Source: JADKHC01 sp047600805
GTDB lineage: Bacteria > Verrucomicrobiota > Verrucomicrobiia > Opitutales > Opitutaceae
DNA: 64,000 nucleotides
Assembly: GCA_047600805.1 (NCBI GenBank)
Contig: JASGKG010000001.1
Span: 4,650,001-4,714,000 of the forward strand
Direction: 5' to 3'
Every line of letters starts with the position of its first letter. Position 1 is the stretch's first letter. Position numbers and translations under genes: made by a program. The notes beneath the pieces are model-generated. The model was not told the origin of the DNA and searched no databases. It saw only the letters and a list, made by a program, of their open reading frames with translations. This document shows, one piece after another, positions 53,297 to 61,327 of this stretch.

Positions 53297-54487
53297 ATGC
53301 CAAGTACAATTTTCGGACAAGGTCGGCTTACCGCTGGTAGGCCACTAAAATACCAAGAGGTTGAGAGGGAGGTCCGTAAGCTTTCGGAAACGTTGCCGAT
53401 AGGCGCGAAGATGCCGACTGAAAGGGAATTGGCTGCCATTTATGGGTGCAGCGTTCTGACGGTACGGCGAGGACTGCAAGTGCTAGCCGACGAAGGCACG
53501 ATCGTTCGGAGAATGGGAAGTGGAACTTATGTTGCCAAAAGGTCCAAAAAGCCGGTGGCGGCGGGCCGCTTATTGGGAGTACTCGTATATGAGCAAAGCA
53601 ATGCATATGCAAGCCGCTTGCTTCAAGCTATTGCGCGGACGGCTCTGCAACAAAATCTTCAGCCTCGTTCAGTGTGGATCCGAGGATTTGACCGTGATGC
53701 TCAACTACAATTGGAATCTCTTCGCCGTGACGGGTGCCTAGCTGTGACCGTCCCGTGGTTCCCGGCAGAACAGGTAGATGAGGCCCGCCAGTTCCTAACT
53801 GAAAGTGGAATACCATTGAGTTTACCCCAGCTGGTTCCTGGCTTTGAGCGATACTGCTTCGAAAGCCCGCAGCTCTTCGGTAAACATACAGGGAAAATGA
53901 CGGAGCTGCTTTGCCAGTACTTTCAACTGTTGGGAAACGAACACATCGCGTTTCTGGGCCCTGACGCTCCCCATGATGTCATTCTCCAACAACAACTCAT
54001 AGTTTATACGAGTACGATGGCGCGCCTAAAACGCGACCCCATTTGTGCGTTGGTCTCTGCCGGGGCAAATGCTATGGACGAGGTTGCGCTGCGATGGGCA
54101 AGTCACAAAGGCAACTTGGCTGTTATCAGCTACGACGATGAGCATGCGCTGCGTTTCATGACGGCGATGCATAAGATTGGTTCTAGTACTCCCCGCGACT
54201 ACAGGATCGTTGGGTATAATAACATGGATGCGAGCCGTTTTAGTGATCCTCCTCTTTCGACAATTGCTCAAGATTTCGACTATGTAGCGGACGGACTCAT
54301 TAAGACAGCGCTTGCGTTATCCGAGGGCCGGGCAGAGCAGTCTGAACAATTACCGTCAAGCCTCTTGGTGATGCGTTCAACTTGTGGCGGCGCGGGAAAA
54401 ATCGACGATGCTTTGAGGGAGAAGTTGAACGGTTTAACCATCGTTGATGAATCTGTAGTGGGGGGTGAAGAAGTTGATCAAAATTGA
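53297..54487 (+). CDS. GntR-type transcriptional regulator with sugar-binding-like effector domain (copy 2)
   Basis: A 396-residue paralogue of the regulator at 19.4 kb, alignable throughout. It has a winged HTH at about 18-85 (LPIGAKMPTERELAAIYGCS, VRRMGSGTYVAKRSKK) and a LacI/PBP-like domain at about 90-365 (AGRLLGVLVYEQSNAYASRL, HIAFLGPDAPHDVILQQQL, YRIVGYNNMDASRFSDPPLS). The HTH recognition helix region (CSVLTVRRGLQ) is identical in both, so they may bind the same sites, while the ligand domains differ more. It lies 135 bp after the GH130 gene. Repression of the nearby GH genes until ligand appears is inferred. Confidence 0.88.
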   Translation: MPSTIFGQGRLTAGRPLKYQEVEREVRKLSETLPIGAKMPTERELAAIYGCSVLTVRRGLQVLADEGTIVRRMGSGTYVAKRSKKPVAAGRLLGVLVYEQSNAYASRLLQAIARTALQQNLQPRSVWIRGFDRDAQLQLESLRRDGCLAVTVPWFPAEQVDEARQFLTESGIPLSLPQLVPGFERYCFESPQLFGKHTGKMTELLCQYFQLLGNEHIAFLGPDAPHDVILQQQLIVYTSTMARLKRDPICALVSAGANAMDEVALRWASHKGNLAVISYDDEHALRFMTAMHKIGSSTPRDYRIVGYNNMDASRFSDPPLSTIAQDFDYVADGLIKTALALSEGRAEQSEQLPSSLLVMRSTCGGAGKIDDALREKLNGLTIVDESVVGGEEVDQN

Positions 54488-55041
54488 GTTTTCCACTCAT
54501 TGGGCCCATGAATAGGTTTTTGACGAGCAACTGCTAGATATCCTTCGAAAACCAACCGTCTTCCGGCTATTCTGCAAACCGAGATCAAGCCCTGTGTAAA
54601 CCTACCAGTTTAGGTCTTGACGAACCATCTGATAGGTCAAGTGCCGACAACCGTTTGCTCGGGTCGAACACTTCGTTAGTTGCTGTCACTACACTTTTTC
54701 TTGTTTTCCCTGCAGCCGGCGAAGGTGCATAGCGCCACCATCAGAGGAAGGTTCACGGAGCGAGGCTTTGCGCGTTCGAGAACTTTGTAGGCTGAAAGTC
54801 GGTATTCGTCGCTAGCCTTTGGTCGGTTAGGCAGCGCGGGGTAGGGTCCGGCCTAAGTGGCGAACCGAGGGGCGCTAGCTTGCTGATTAATTGCACTAGC
54901 GTGGTGCACCTTATTGTGCCTCATGGTAAAATACGGAACCGAGGCTGAGCGGCAGTCATACGTGATCTCAATTAATTGATATTAAGCATGTTATGTCTTT
55001 GAACGTCCGGATACTGTAAATTTTTAAATGTAGCAATTGAA
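54488..55041. other. gene-free interval before GH5 gene
   Basis: About 550 bp with no supportable gene, RNA or repeat. The sequence has no long open frame of protein-like composition. Confidence 0.4.
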
Positions 55042-55063
55042 TTAAAGAATAGCATTAGTATAT
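55042..55063 (+). promoter_or_regulatory. variant copy of the shared regulatory element
   Basis: TTAAA, two changed bases, ATAGCATT, three changed bases, ATAT: 17 of 22 positions agree with the consensus of the elements at 10593, 22418 and 30080. It ends 94 bp before the GH5 start. The TTGACA hexamer is lost here, arguing that the conserved part is an operator rather than only a -35 box. Confidence 0.5.
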
Positions 55064-55157
55064 TAATGTCGTACATGCGCCTTACCCCTTTTGTGCGCAG
55101 TGCGTAAATCATCGCGCCGCTTGATGGGCGCGTGAACCCCCAACCCAACATATCCCC

Positions 55158-56687
55158 ATGAAACTCGCAAAGCTTGCTCTCTTCGCGCTGGTGGTAGCCG
55201 GCGTTTGTTTCAGCTCCCTCCGCGCCGCACCTCCTCCCCAAATGTTCGGCGTCAACTTGGCCGGAGCAGAGTTTGGAACTCTTCCCGGCACGTACGGAAG
55301 TACATATATTTATCCGAGTAATACTGTCCTCGACTACTACAATTCTCGCGGGTTGAAGTTGATCCGCGTCCCCTTTAAGTGGGAGCGTTTGCAACCAGTT
55401 CTGAACGGCGCGCTTGATGCTGCCGAACTCGGTCGCATCACAGCCGTCATAACAGCGGCTGAAGCTCGGGGGATGAAGGTCATCTTGGATATGCACAATT
55501 ATGGACGTTATAATCTAAACGGAACCACTTATATTATAGGCACGGCCCAGGTCACGCGTGCTCATTTCAAAAACGTTTGGTGGCGCATTGCCGGCGTATA
55601 CAAAAGCAGGACCGGCATCTGGGGCTATGGCATCATGAACGAGCCCCACGATATGGGCACCTACACCTGGAAAGACAGCGCGCAAGAAGCGGTGAATGGA
55701 ATCCGGGAGGCTGGCGACACGACTCACGCGGTTTTAATCCCCGGTAATAATTGGGCCAAGGCTCAGAGCTGGCCCACCGGCAGTGCCGATCTCATTAATG
55801 TGACGGACTCCGCCAATAACCGCGTTTTTGAGGCTCATCAATATTTTGATAGCGATCAATCCGGTACCTACAAAAAGGCGTATGCGGATGATGGGGCGAC
55901 GGCTACGACTGGCGTGGACCGTGTAAAACCTTTTGTGGATTGGTGTACCACTAATGGCGTGAAAGGCCTCATCGGCGAGTATGGCATCCCCCGCACGGAT
56001 TCCGCACAATGGAATGTCGTGTTGGATAACTTCCTTACTTATATTAAGAGCAAAGGCATTTCCGGTACGGTTTGGGCGGGCGGCGATTGGTGGGCCAATA
56101 ACTATCAGCTCGATGTGGGACTGCGCCCAGACAACGATCAATCGACACAAATGCCGGTCCTCATCAAGTACGGGAGCGGGGTGAACAATGCTTACTACCC
56201 TAACTTCACTTGGTATTCAGACGCGATCACTGCGGGCGAGACGTATGCCTATTGGTATAGCTTTGCTTCAACCGGGGCAACAGTCACCGGAAATATTGGC
56301 GATACCTCGACGTTTTATGCCGGAAGTAAATGCACCAGCATTGCCTTCACTATTCCGACTGGCGGCTACGGTGGCGGCGGTATGCATATCGACAGCAATG
56401 TAAGCATCGACAAGAATGTTCTCGCGAATCATTCGCTCACTTTTTGGGCCAAGGGCACCCCGGGGACGAAAATTGGCGTCACAATCGGAACCGCCTCAGC
56501 CGATGGGGTGAAGAAACAGACACCGACGCTCACGTCGACCTGGACCCAATATAAATTTCCGCTAAGCCAGCTCCTGAACACTCAGATAACCGCAACAACG
56601 CAGATCCCACGGGTAAAGTTTGATGTATATCCAGCGGACGGCGCTGCTCATACGGTCTATATCGATCAGGTTATTCTTAGCCCGTAG
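55158..56687 (+). CDS. secreted GH5 glycoside hydrolase with CBM-like domain
   Basis: A 509-residue enzyme, signal peptide 1-23 (ending LRA). The GH5 domain (about 27-340) has acid/base Glu162 in MNEPHD and nucleophile Glu274 in GEYGIP; it starts FGVNLAGAEFG as does the GH5 at 13.8 kb. A jelly-roll CBM-like domain follows (about 350-509; NFTWYSDAIT, GGYGGGGMHI, LANHSLTFWAKG, VYIDQVIL). It is thus a shorter paralogue of the first 560 residues of the 13.8-kb enzyme, without FN3 repeats and C-terminal domain. Extracellular endo-cleavage of the backbone is likely. A variant of the shared element lies upstream. Confidence 0.92.
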   Translation: MKLAKLALFALVVAGVCFSSLRAAPPPQMFGVNLAGAEFGTLPGTYGSTYIYPSNTVLDYYNSRGLKLIRVPFKWERLQPVLNGALDAAELGRITAVITAAEARGMKVILDMHNYGRYNLNGTTYIIGTAQVTRAHFKNVWWRIAGVYKSRTGIWGYGIMNEPHDMGTYTWKDSAQEAVNGIREAGDTTHAVLIPGNNWAKAQSWPTGSADLINVTDSANNRVFEAHQYFDSDQSGTYKKAYADDGATATTGVDRVKPFVDWCTTNGVKGLIGEYGIPRTDSAQWNVVLDNFLTYIKSKGISGTVWAGGDWWANNYQLDVGLRPDNDQSTQMPVLIKYGSGVNNAYYPNFTWYSDAITAGETYAYWYSFASTGATVTGNIGDTSTFYAGSKCTSIAFTIPTGGYGGGGMHIDSNVSIDKNVLANHSLTFWAKGTPGTKIGVTIGTASADGVKKQTPTLTSTWTQYKFPLSQLLNTQITATTQIPRVKFDVYPADGAAHTVYIDQVILSP

Positions 56688-56823
56688 TCTTCGCCTCTCA
56701 CGGAGATGCTAGCTTCGGTAGTTATCCGCGAGAATTGATATGATCCTAAACAGGTTTCACAGGAGAAGCCTGTTTTCTTCAAAAGCCCGGCTAGTCGTCT
56801 GGCCAAACGCACGATTTGAAGTG

Positions 56824-58083
56824 ATGTCCAAAATGAAGAGATCTATAATCCCCTGGCTGGTTGCGATTGGCGCTTTCCCGCTAGGAATCTGGTTAGGCAA
56901 ATTCAGCGAGAGCACAGCACAAGGTGGCTCACGTTTGCTTCGTTCGGGATTCAATTGGAGTTCGGTAATAGACGTTGATCGCGGTCGGTTTATTAGCGCA
57001 GCAAGGGGAATTCCGGAAACATACCTGAAAGATTCTGATCCTTTTGAACTGAAGGCCGCGCTTCGGGATTTAGGGCGACTTCACGGGATCGAACGGAGTA
57101 AGTTACTGGAACGAGCTGTGAATGCATTAGCTGAAGAGGACCCTGATTTGGCGGCGCTGCTTGCCGAAGAAATTCCTCCGAGTGCTCGCCAAGTTGGAGC
57201 AGTTTCAACCGTAGCGACGAGCTTTGCTCAAAAGAGTCCGCAAGAAGCCCTGAGGTGGTCAGCTGCGCTCCCGGAAGGCGCCGCTCGGCGAGTTGCGTTA
57301 AAGCAAGTCCTCGTAGTGATGGCGGCTAAGGATCCCGCGAATGCCGCAGCGTTCGCAGCGAACTTTTTGCCTCAAGATGATCGTTTTGATACATTAAATT
57401 TGGTTTTGGCCCAATGGACCCAGCAGAATGCCCGTGACGCAGTATCTTGGGTGAGTAAATTGGGGGACGCCGACGCACGAGATAGTGCAAGCAAAACGGT
57501 GGGAGTTCAGCTTGTCCAGACAGACGCCCGCATGGCTCTGGAGCTTGCAAAATGGATTTCCAATGATGCAGACCGGCTAGACCTTATCACCAGTGTAGGC
57601 CGCAGATGGGCGACCACAGACGTTGCAGCAGCGCTCAAGCAGGCGTTGCGAATGGATGCGGCTGATCGCGGTTCTTTTTTGAAGGGGATCGCAGACGGGC
57701 TGGTTGAGTCATCACCGTCCGATGCCGCCGCATTCGTCGCCGCTCTACCACAGGATGAGATTACGGCCAAAATCATTTCAACCGTTGCGTCACGTTGGGC
57801 GGAGGATGATCCTGCGGAAGCGGCTGCCTGGCTCTCCACCAATGCGCCAGGCAACCTGTCCCTAGACGCTGTAAATAACGTTGCTCAGCAATGGACATTC
57901 TTTGATCCGGCCGGAGCGGGCAAATGGCTCGGAAGTTTACCTGTTGGGAAAACACGAGACACCGCAATTAGCGATTACTGCCGGGCAATCACTGCGACCT
58001 CACCAGCTCTCGCGGCGAACTGGGCTGCAACGATTAGCGATCCTGAAATTAAGAGCGCCACAATGAATTTGCTAAAGCGTTAA
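56824..58083 (+). CDS. membrane-anchored helical-repeat protein
   Basis: A 419-residue protein (ATG 56824; 56833 also possible). A hydrophobic segment at about 10-24 (IIPWLVAIGAFPLGIWLG) serves as anchor or signal. From about residue 90 to the end there are degenerate helical repeats of about 30-35 residues with patterns such as DPANAAAFAANFLPQ, DARDSASKTVGVQ, DPAEAAAWLSTNAPG and DPAGAGKWLGSLPVGKTRD. They resemble TPR/SEL1-like solenoids seen in many verrucomicrobial proteins. A protein-protein scaffold in the envelope is plausible. It lies between two secreted glycosidase genes, same strand, and may be cotranscribed. Confidence 0.75.
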   Translation: MSKMKRSIIPWLVAIGAFPLGIWLGKFSESTAQGGSRLLRSGFNWSSVIDVDRGRFISAARGIPETYLKDSDPFELKAALRDLGRLHGIERSKLLERAVNALAEEDPDLAALLAEEIPPSARQVGAVSTVATSFAQKSPQEALRWSAALPEGAARRVALKQVLVVMAAKDPANAAAFAANFLPQDDRFDTLNLVLAQWTQQNARDAVSWVSKLGDADARDSASKTVGVQLVQTDARMALELAKWISNDADRLDLITSVGRRWATTDVAAALKQALRMDAADRGSFLKGIADGLVESSPSDAAAFVAALPQDEITAKIISTVASRWAEDDPAEAAAWLSTNAPGNLSLDAVNNVAQQWTFFDPAGAGKWLGSLPVGKTRDTAISDYCRAITATSPALAANWAATISDPEIKSATMNLLKR

Positions 58084-58260
58084 CCGAACCGGAAGCACGC
58101 CCTTTTATGGCCGGTGACAGAAATTGCTGCGTACGTAGCGCCAATCCCGGGTGAGCTCTATCCGTCACAAAACCTCCAGGCATTCGCGTGCACCACCAGT
58201 GCAAATAATGCCGTACGACATTCAGATCAAGTAGCTAGACCCTCAAACCTTCTTCAAAAA

Positions 58261-59844
58261 ATGAAAAACTCTTGTCGTTCGTTTTCGACGCCAGTCCAGT
58301 TCGGACTACGAATCCTCTTTCGCTCGCTTCTGCTCGCTACCGTTCTGGTCACGATTGCTCCAAGTGCGCAAGCCCTCGCGGGCTTTCCTACGTTTAACTA
58401 TCTCAAGCTGGTTGAACCGTCTAACCCTGTTTACGACCCGTCCGGGGAATTTATTTTCCCCTGCGTCATCAAGGCCTCAGACCATGTTACCAATCCCAAG
58501 GGTACATATTATCTTTTTTATGCACCGCACAACAATCCTGGGGGCATTTGCGTCGCCTACTCGAACAACATCGAAGGGCCTTATTCCGAGTTCAGCGGGA
58601 ATCCAGTTATCTCCAACACGCAATTTACGCAATATACTGCTAATCACATCTCTTCTCCCTTTGTGATGTGGATGCCTGAATACAATCAATATTATTTGTA
58701 CTATCATGGTCCTAACGACGTTACGCGATGGGCGTATTCGACTGACTTGCTGAATTGGACCTATGGCGGGGTTTGCGCAACCGCGGCAGATATGAATCAT
58801 GACACGTTGACTTACAAGCAACTTTCCTATGCTAAGGTGTATCGCTATACAATTCCCGGTAAAACAAACAAGTACATCATGCTAGCGTATGTTCATCCTT
58901 ATGCTGATGCTACGGGAGGCGGTGGAAGAATTGGTCTATTGACCTCGAATGACGGGAGAACGTTTACGCGTTACGATGCGGAGCTCATTATGCCTGGAGG
59001 TGATGGCGTTCTTAATCTTTGTGGACCAGTTTTCTATCCCTATAGCGGTAAATATTATATCGTTTACCATACAGATGGAGATCTCTACATCACGGAAGTT
59101 GGTGGCGCTTTCACGTTAGAAAATCATTTGGGTGTATTCCACAAAGCAATGTCGACCGCTCCAGATAAAAATCGCGTGGCATCGCCGTTCTTTATGACCG
59201 TAGATAACATTAATTACATGTTTTACGAAGCTGGCGATAGATTGAGCGCACAAATCGCTTTGGCAAAAGAAGCGCCTAGTGAAACAACAGCTACGTTCAA
59301 CTCCATCGCGGGCGAGGATGGCTGGGTTTTAGAGTCCGCAGAGACATCTTCAGTGGGCGGCTCCGCGAATTCTGCTGGAAAGCTCATCGTCGGGGACGAT
59401 CCTAATAACAAGCAATACCGAGCGATCGTCTCGTTCGATACCTCCTCACTCCCCGATAGTGCGACGATAATTTCGGCTAAGTTAACGCTCAAAAGAGATA
59501 CTGTAACTGGAACAAACCCATTTACCACTCACGGTGCTTGTGTTGTGTCGGTTGTGAAAGGGGCTTTCTCGGATAGTACAGCACTTTCGTCCGACGACTT
59601 CCAAGCCGCCGCGACAGCGAACAACGTGGCAACGATGCCGAATGCCGCCGCCAATGGCGACATCTCGATTGGCACTCTAAATTCGGCAGGGCTTGCGGCG
59701 ATCAATAAGACAGGTCGCACCCAATTCCGCATTGCGTTTACCCTAGATGACAACGACGACTCGTCTGCTGATACCGTCAATTGGTTCGGTGGGGACGATG
59801 GAACGATCTCGAAGCGCCCCATCCTCGAAGTAACTTACAGATAG
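58261..59844 (+). CDS. secreted GH43-like five-bladed propeller protein with DNRLRE-like C-terminal domain
   Basis: A 527-residue secreted protein; ATG 58261 gives a signal peptide (ending AQALA near residue 39), while a start at 58114 adds an unlikely extension. Residues about 40-370 look like a GH43/GH117-type propeller (VYDPSGEFIFPCVIKASD, GTYYLFYAPHNNPGGICVAY, SSPFVMWMPEYNQYYLYYHG, GPVFYPYSGKYYIVYHTDGD, ASPFFMTVDNINYMFYEAGD). Residues about 375-527 are a beta domain clearly homologous to the C-terminus of the 13.8-kb GH5 protein. Family members remove or cut alpha-L-arabinofuranose, beta-xylose or galactose-type residues; the specific activity is open. A stem-loop follows the gene. Confidence 0.82.
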   Translation: MKNSCRSFSTPVQFGLRILFRSLLLATVLVTIAPSAQALAGFPTFNYLKLVEPSNPVYDPSGEFIFPCVIKASDHVTNPKGTYYLFYAPHNNPGGICVAYSNNIEGPYSEFSGNPVISNTQFTQYTANHISSPFVMWMPEYNQYYLYYHGPNDVTRWAYSTDLLNWTYGGVCATAADMNHDTLTYKQLSYAKVYRYTIPGKTNKYIMLAYVHPYADATGGGGRIGLLTSNDGRTFTRYDAELIMPGGDGVLNLCGPVFYPYSGKYYIVYHTDGDLYITEVGGAFTLENHLGVFHKAMSTAPDKNRVASPFFMTVDNINYMFYEAGDRLSAQIALAKEAPSETTATFNSIAGEDGWVLESAETSSVGGSANSAGKLIVGDDPNNKQYRAIVSFDTSSLPDSATIISAKLTLKRDTVTGTNPFTTHGACVVSVVKGAFSDSTALSSDDFQAAATANNVATMPNAAANGDISIGTLNSAGLAAINKTGRTQFRIAFTLDDNDDSSADTVNWFGGDDGTISKRPILEVTYR

Positions 59845-59857
59845 ACGAGTTTTGTGA

Positions 59858-59884
59858 TCCGCGATATGTTTTTCATATCGCGGA
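59858..59884 (+). terminator. stem-loop after GH43-like gene
   Basis: TCCGCGATATG (59858-59868) pairs perfectly with CATATCGCGGA (59874-59884) around a TTTTT loop, 13 bp after the stop codon. No T-run follows. The rest of 59845-60078 holds no gene. Confidence 0.65.
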
Positions 59885-60078
59885 GTCTGTCACTGCAGTT
59901 TATAGCTCCGAAGCGCTTTCAATTTCACTTGGCATGTTGTCGGTATGGATTGAATTGGGGTATCGTTACGTAGCGGTGTGACACGGGCGCGCCGCTGCAT
60001 GTTGTGCGACCACCGTTGCAATCTCTGCGGCGTTTAGGGCGTAAATCAAACTGTAGTTGGATGGCCTTACACCGATTT

Positions 60079-61305
60079 TTACCATTTCATCGAAGAGAAC
60101 GAGTGGAGTAGCCTCTGTGCCGTCCAGAAAAGCGCGATTAACCCGATTGTGAGCGAGGCAGGAATGACCACGATTTGTCTATAGCGAGCGCTTTGTCTAA
60201 ACCATCCGACAGCAATAAAGGCCAAGCAGATAACTGCAATTTGCCCAAATTCGACTCCGATACTGAAGCCGATGAGTGCGCGTAGGAATTCGCTGCGAGG
60301 CAAATCAAGAGAGCTTAAAATGCCTGCAAAACCTAGCCCATGGACTAATCCGAATGTGAACACTACGGCCACACGCCACCAGCGCAATTCCTGGCCACGA
60401 AGGTTATCGATGGCTACTAGCACAATCGATAACGCAATCAAGGGTTCGACCACAGATGTCGGCCATGTAACCACTCCGTAGAGTGAGAGACCGAGCGTTA
60501 CACTGTGCGCCAGCGTAAACGCTGTTACTTGCCATAGGAGCACGGAAAGCCGTTTCGCGAGAAGGAAGAGTCCTAGCATGAACAGCACGTGATCGAGCCC
60601 TCGTGGCAAGATGTGCAAAAGACCGAGCTTTATAAATCTCGCGACGGTTATGAAAAAAGAACTGGGTGCTTTAGGTTCAGAATTTTGCTGCGCGAGATTG
60701 CTTGCGGCAGAAGTAGGGGATGGTGGTAAAGCTATAGTCAAATCTGAGCTAGGCGTGCCCGGAGCGACCGGTTCGGTATAGGGTTCTTCGCCCGGACGTT
60801 CGACGGTGAGTACGACATTTCCAATGATTTCCGGAAAACTAAATGCTATTGTGCTAGTACCTGCTGGTAATTGACCACGAACAGCAACTTGCAGCAAGAC
60901 GGGTAAACGCGGCGAGCGTCCGGATGCTTTCCACGCAAGAACGTCATCTGCCGAGGGAAAATGTATTTCTGCAGGTGAAAGCGAGTGACCATTTGCTATT
61001 ATTTGAAAATGCCGATCAAAACGGTTCTGGGCAGAAAGCATTTGTTGCTCCAGCTCGGCACGAGGACCGTCCATTAGCGCGTTCATCGGCGGATCAGGCA
61101 CCCGCTCCGAGGTGTCATTTAGTGCAAAGGCGAGGGCGTCAAACGATAGCGTGAGGGAAAATTGCCCGTTACGCTCTACCTTAGCTGAGGCTGATGTTAA
61201 ATAGGCCGGATGAGCATGAAGCCACTGCGCTTTAAAGCATATTAATAAAATGAAACTCCATCTTATATACCTGCCGAGACGACGAGAGAGGTGAGAAACA
61301 CGCAT
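60079..61305 (-). CDS. HupE/UreJ-family membrane protein
   Basis: A 408-residue protein. Signal peptide 1-32 (ending LHA), a periplasmic beta-rich domain (about 33-215), and a C-terminal membrane domain of six or seven helices (about 230-400). The family motif GLLHILPRGLDHVLFMLGLFL, then VTAFTLAHSVTLGLSLYG and FGLVHGLGFAG, belong to HupE/UreJ_2 proteins. Those are putative metal (nickel/cobalt) or small-molecule permeases; the His residues in these helices may bind metal. No hydrogenase or urease genes are near. It is divergent in function from the sugar locus but sits just downstream of the second GH38 gene (gap 22 bp, same strand), possibly cotranscribed. Confidence 0.85.
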   Translation of the reverse strand: MRVSHLSRRLGRYIRWSFILLICFKAQWLHAHPAYLTSASAKVERNGQFSLTLSFDALAFALNDTSERVPDPPMNALMDGPRAELEQQMLSAQNRFDRHFQIIANGHSLSPAEIHFPSADDVLAWKASGRSPRLPVLLQVAVRGQLPAGTSTIAFSFPEIIGNVVLTVERPGEEPYTEPVAPGTPSSDLTIALPPSPTSAASNLAQQNSEPKAPSSFFITVARFIKLGLLHILPRGLDHVLFMLGLFLLAKRLSVLLWQVTAFTLAHSVTLGLSLYGVVTWPTSVVEPLIALSIVLVAIDNLRGQELRWWRVAVVFTFGLVHGLGFAGILSSLDLPRSEFLRALIGFSIGVEFGQIAVICLAFIAVGWFRQSARYRQIVVIPASLTIGLIALFWTAQRLLHSFSSMKW

Positions 61306-61327
61306 GCTTGGCAGGCGGATGAACGGA

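Noticed and set aside
54488..55041. Possible tRNA or small RNA gene in the gap
   Set aside because: No T-loop sequence, cloverleaf or terminator could be found by eye.
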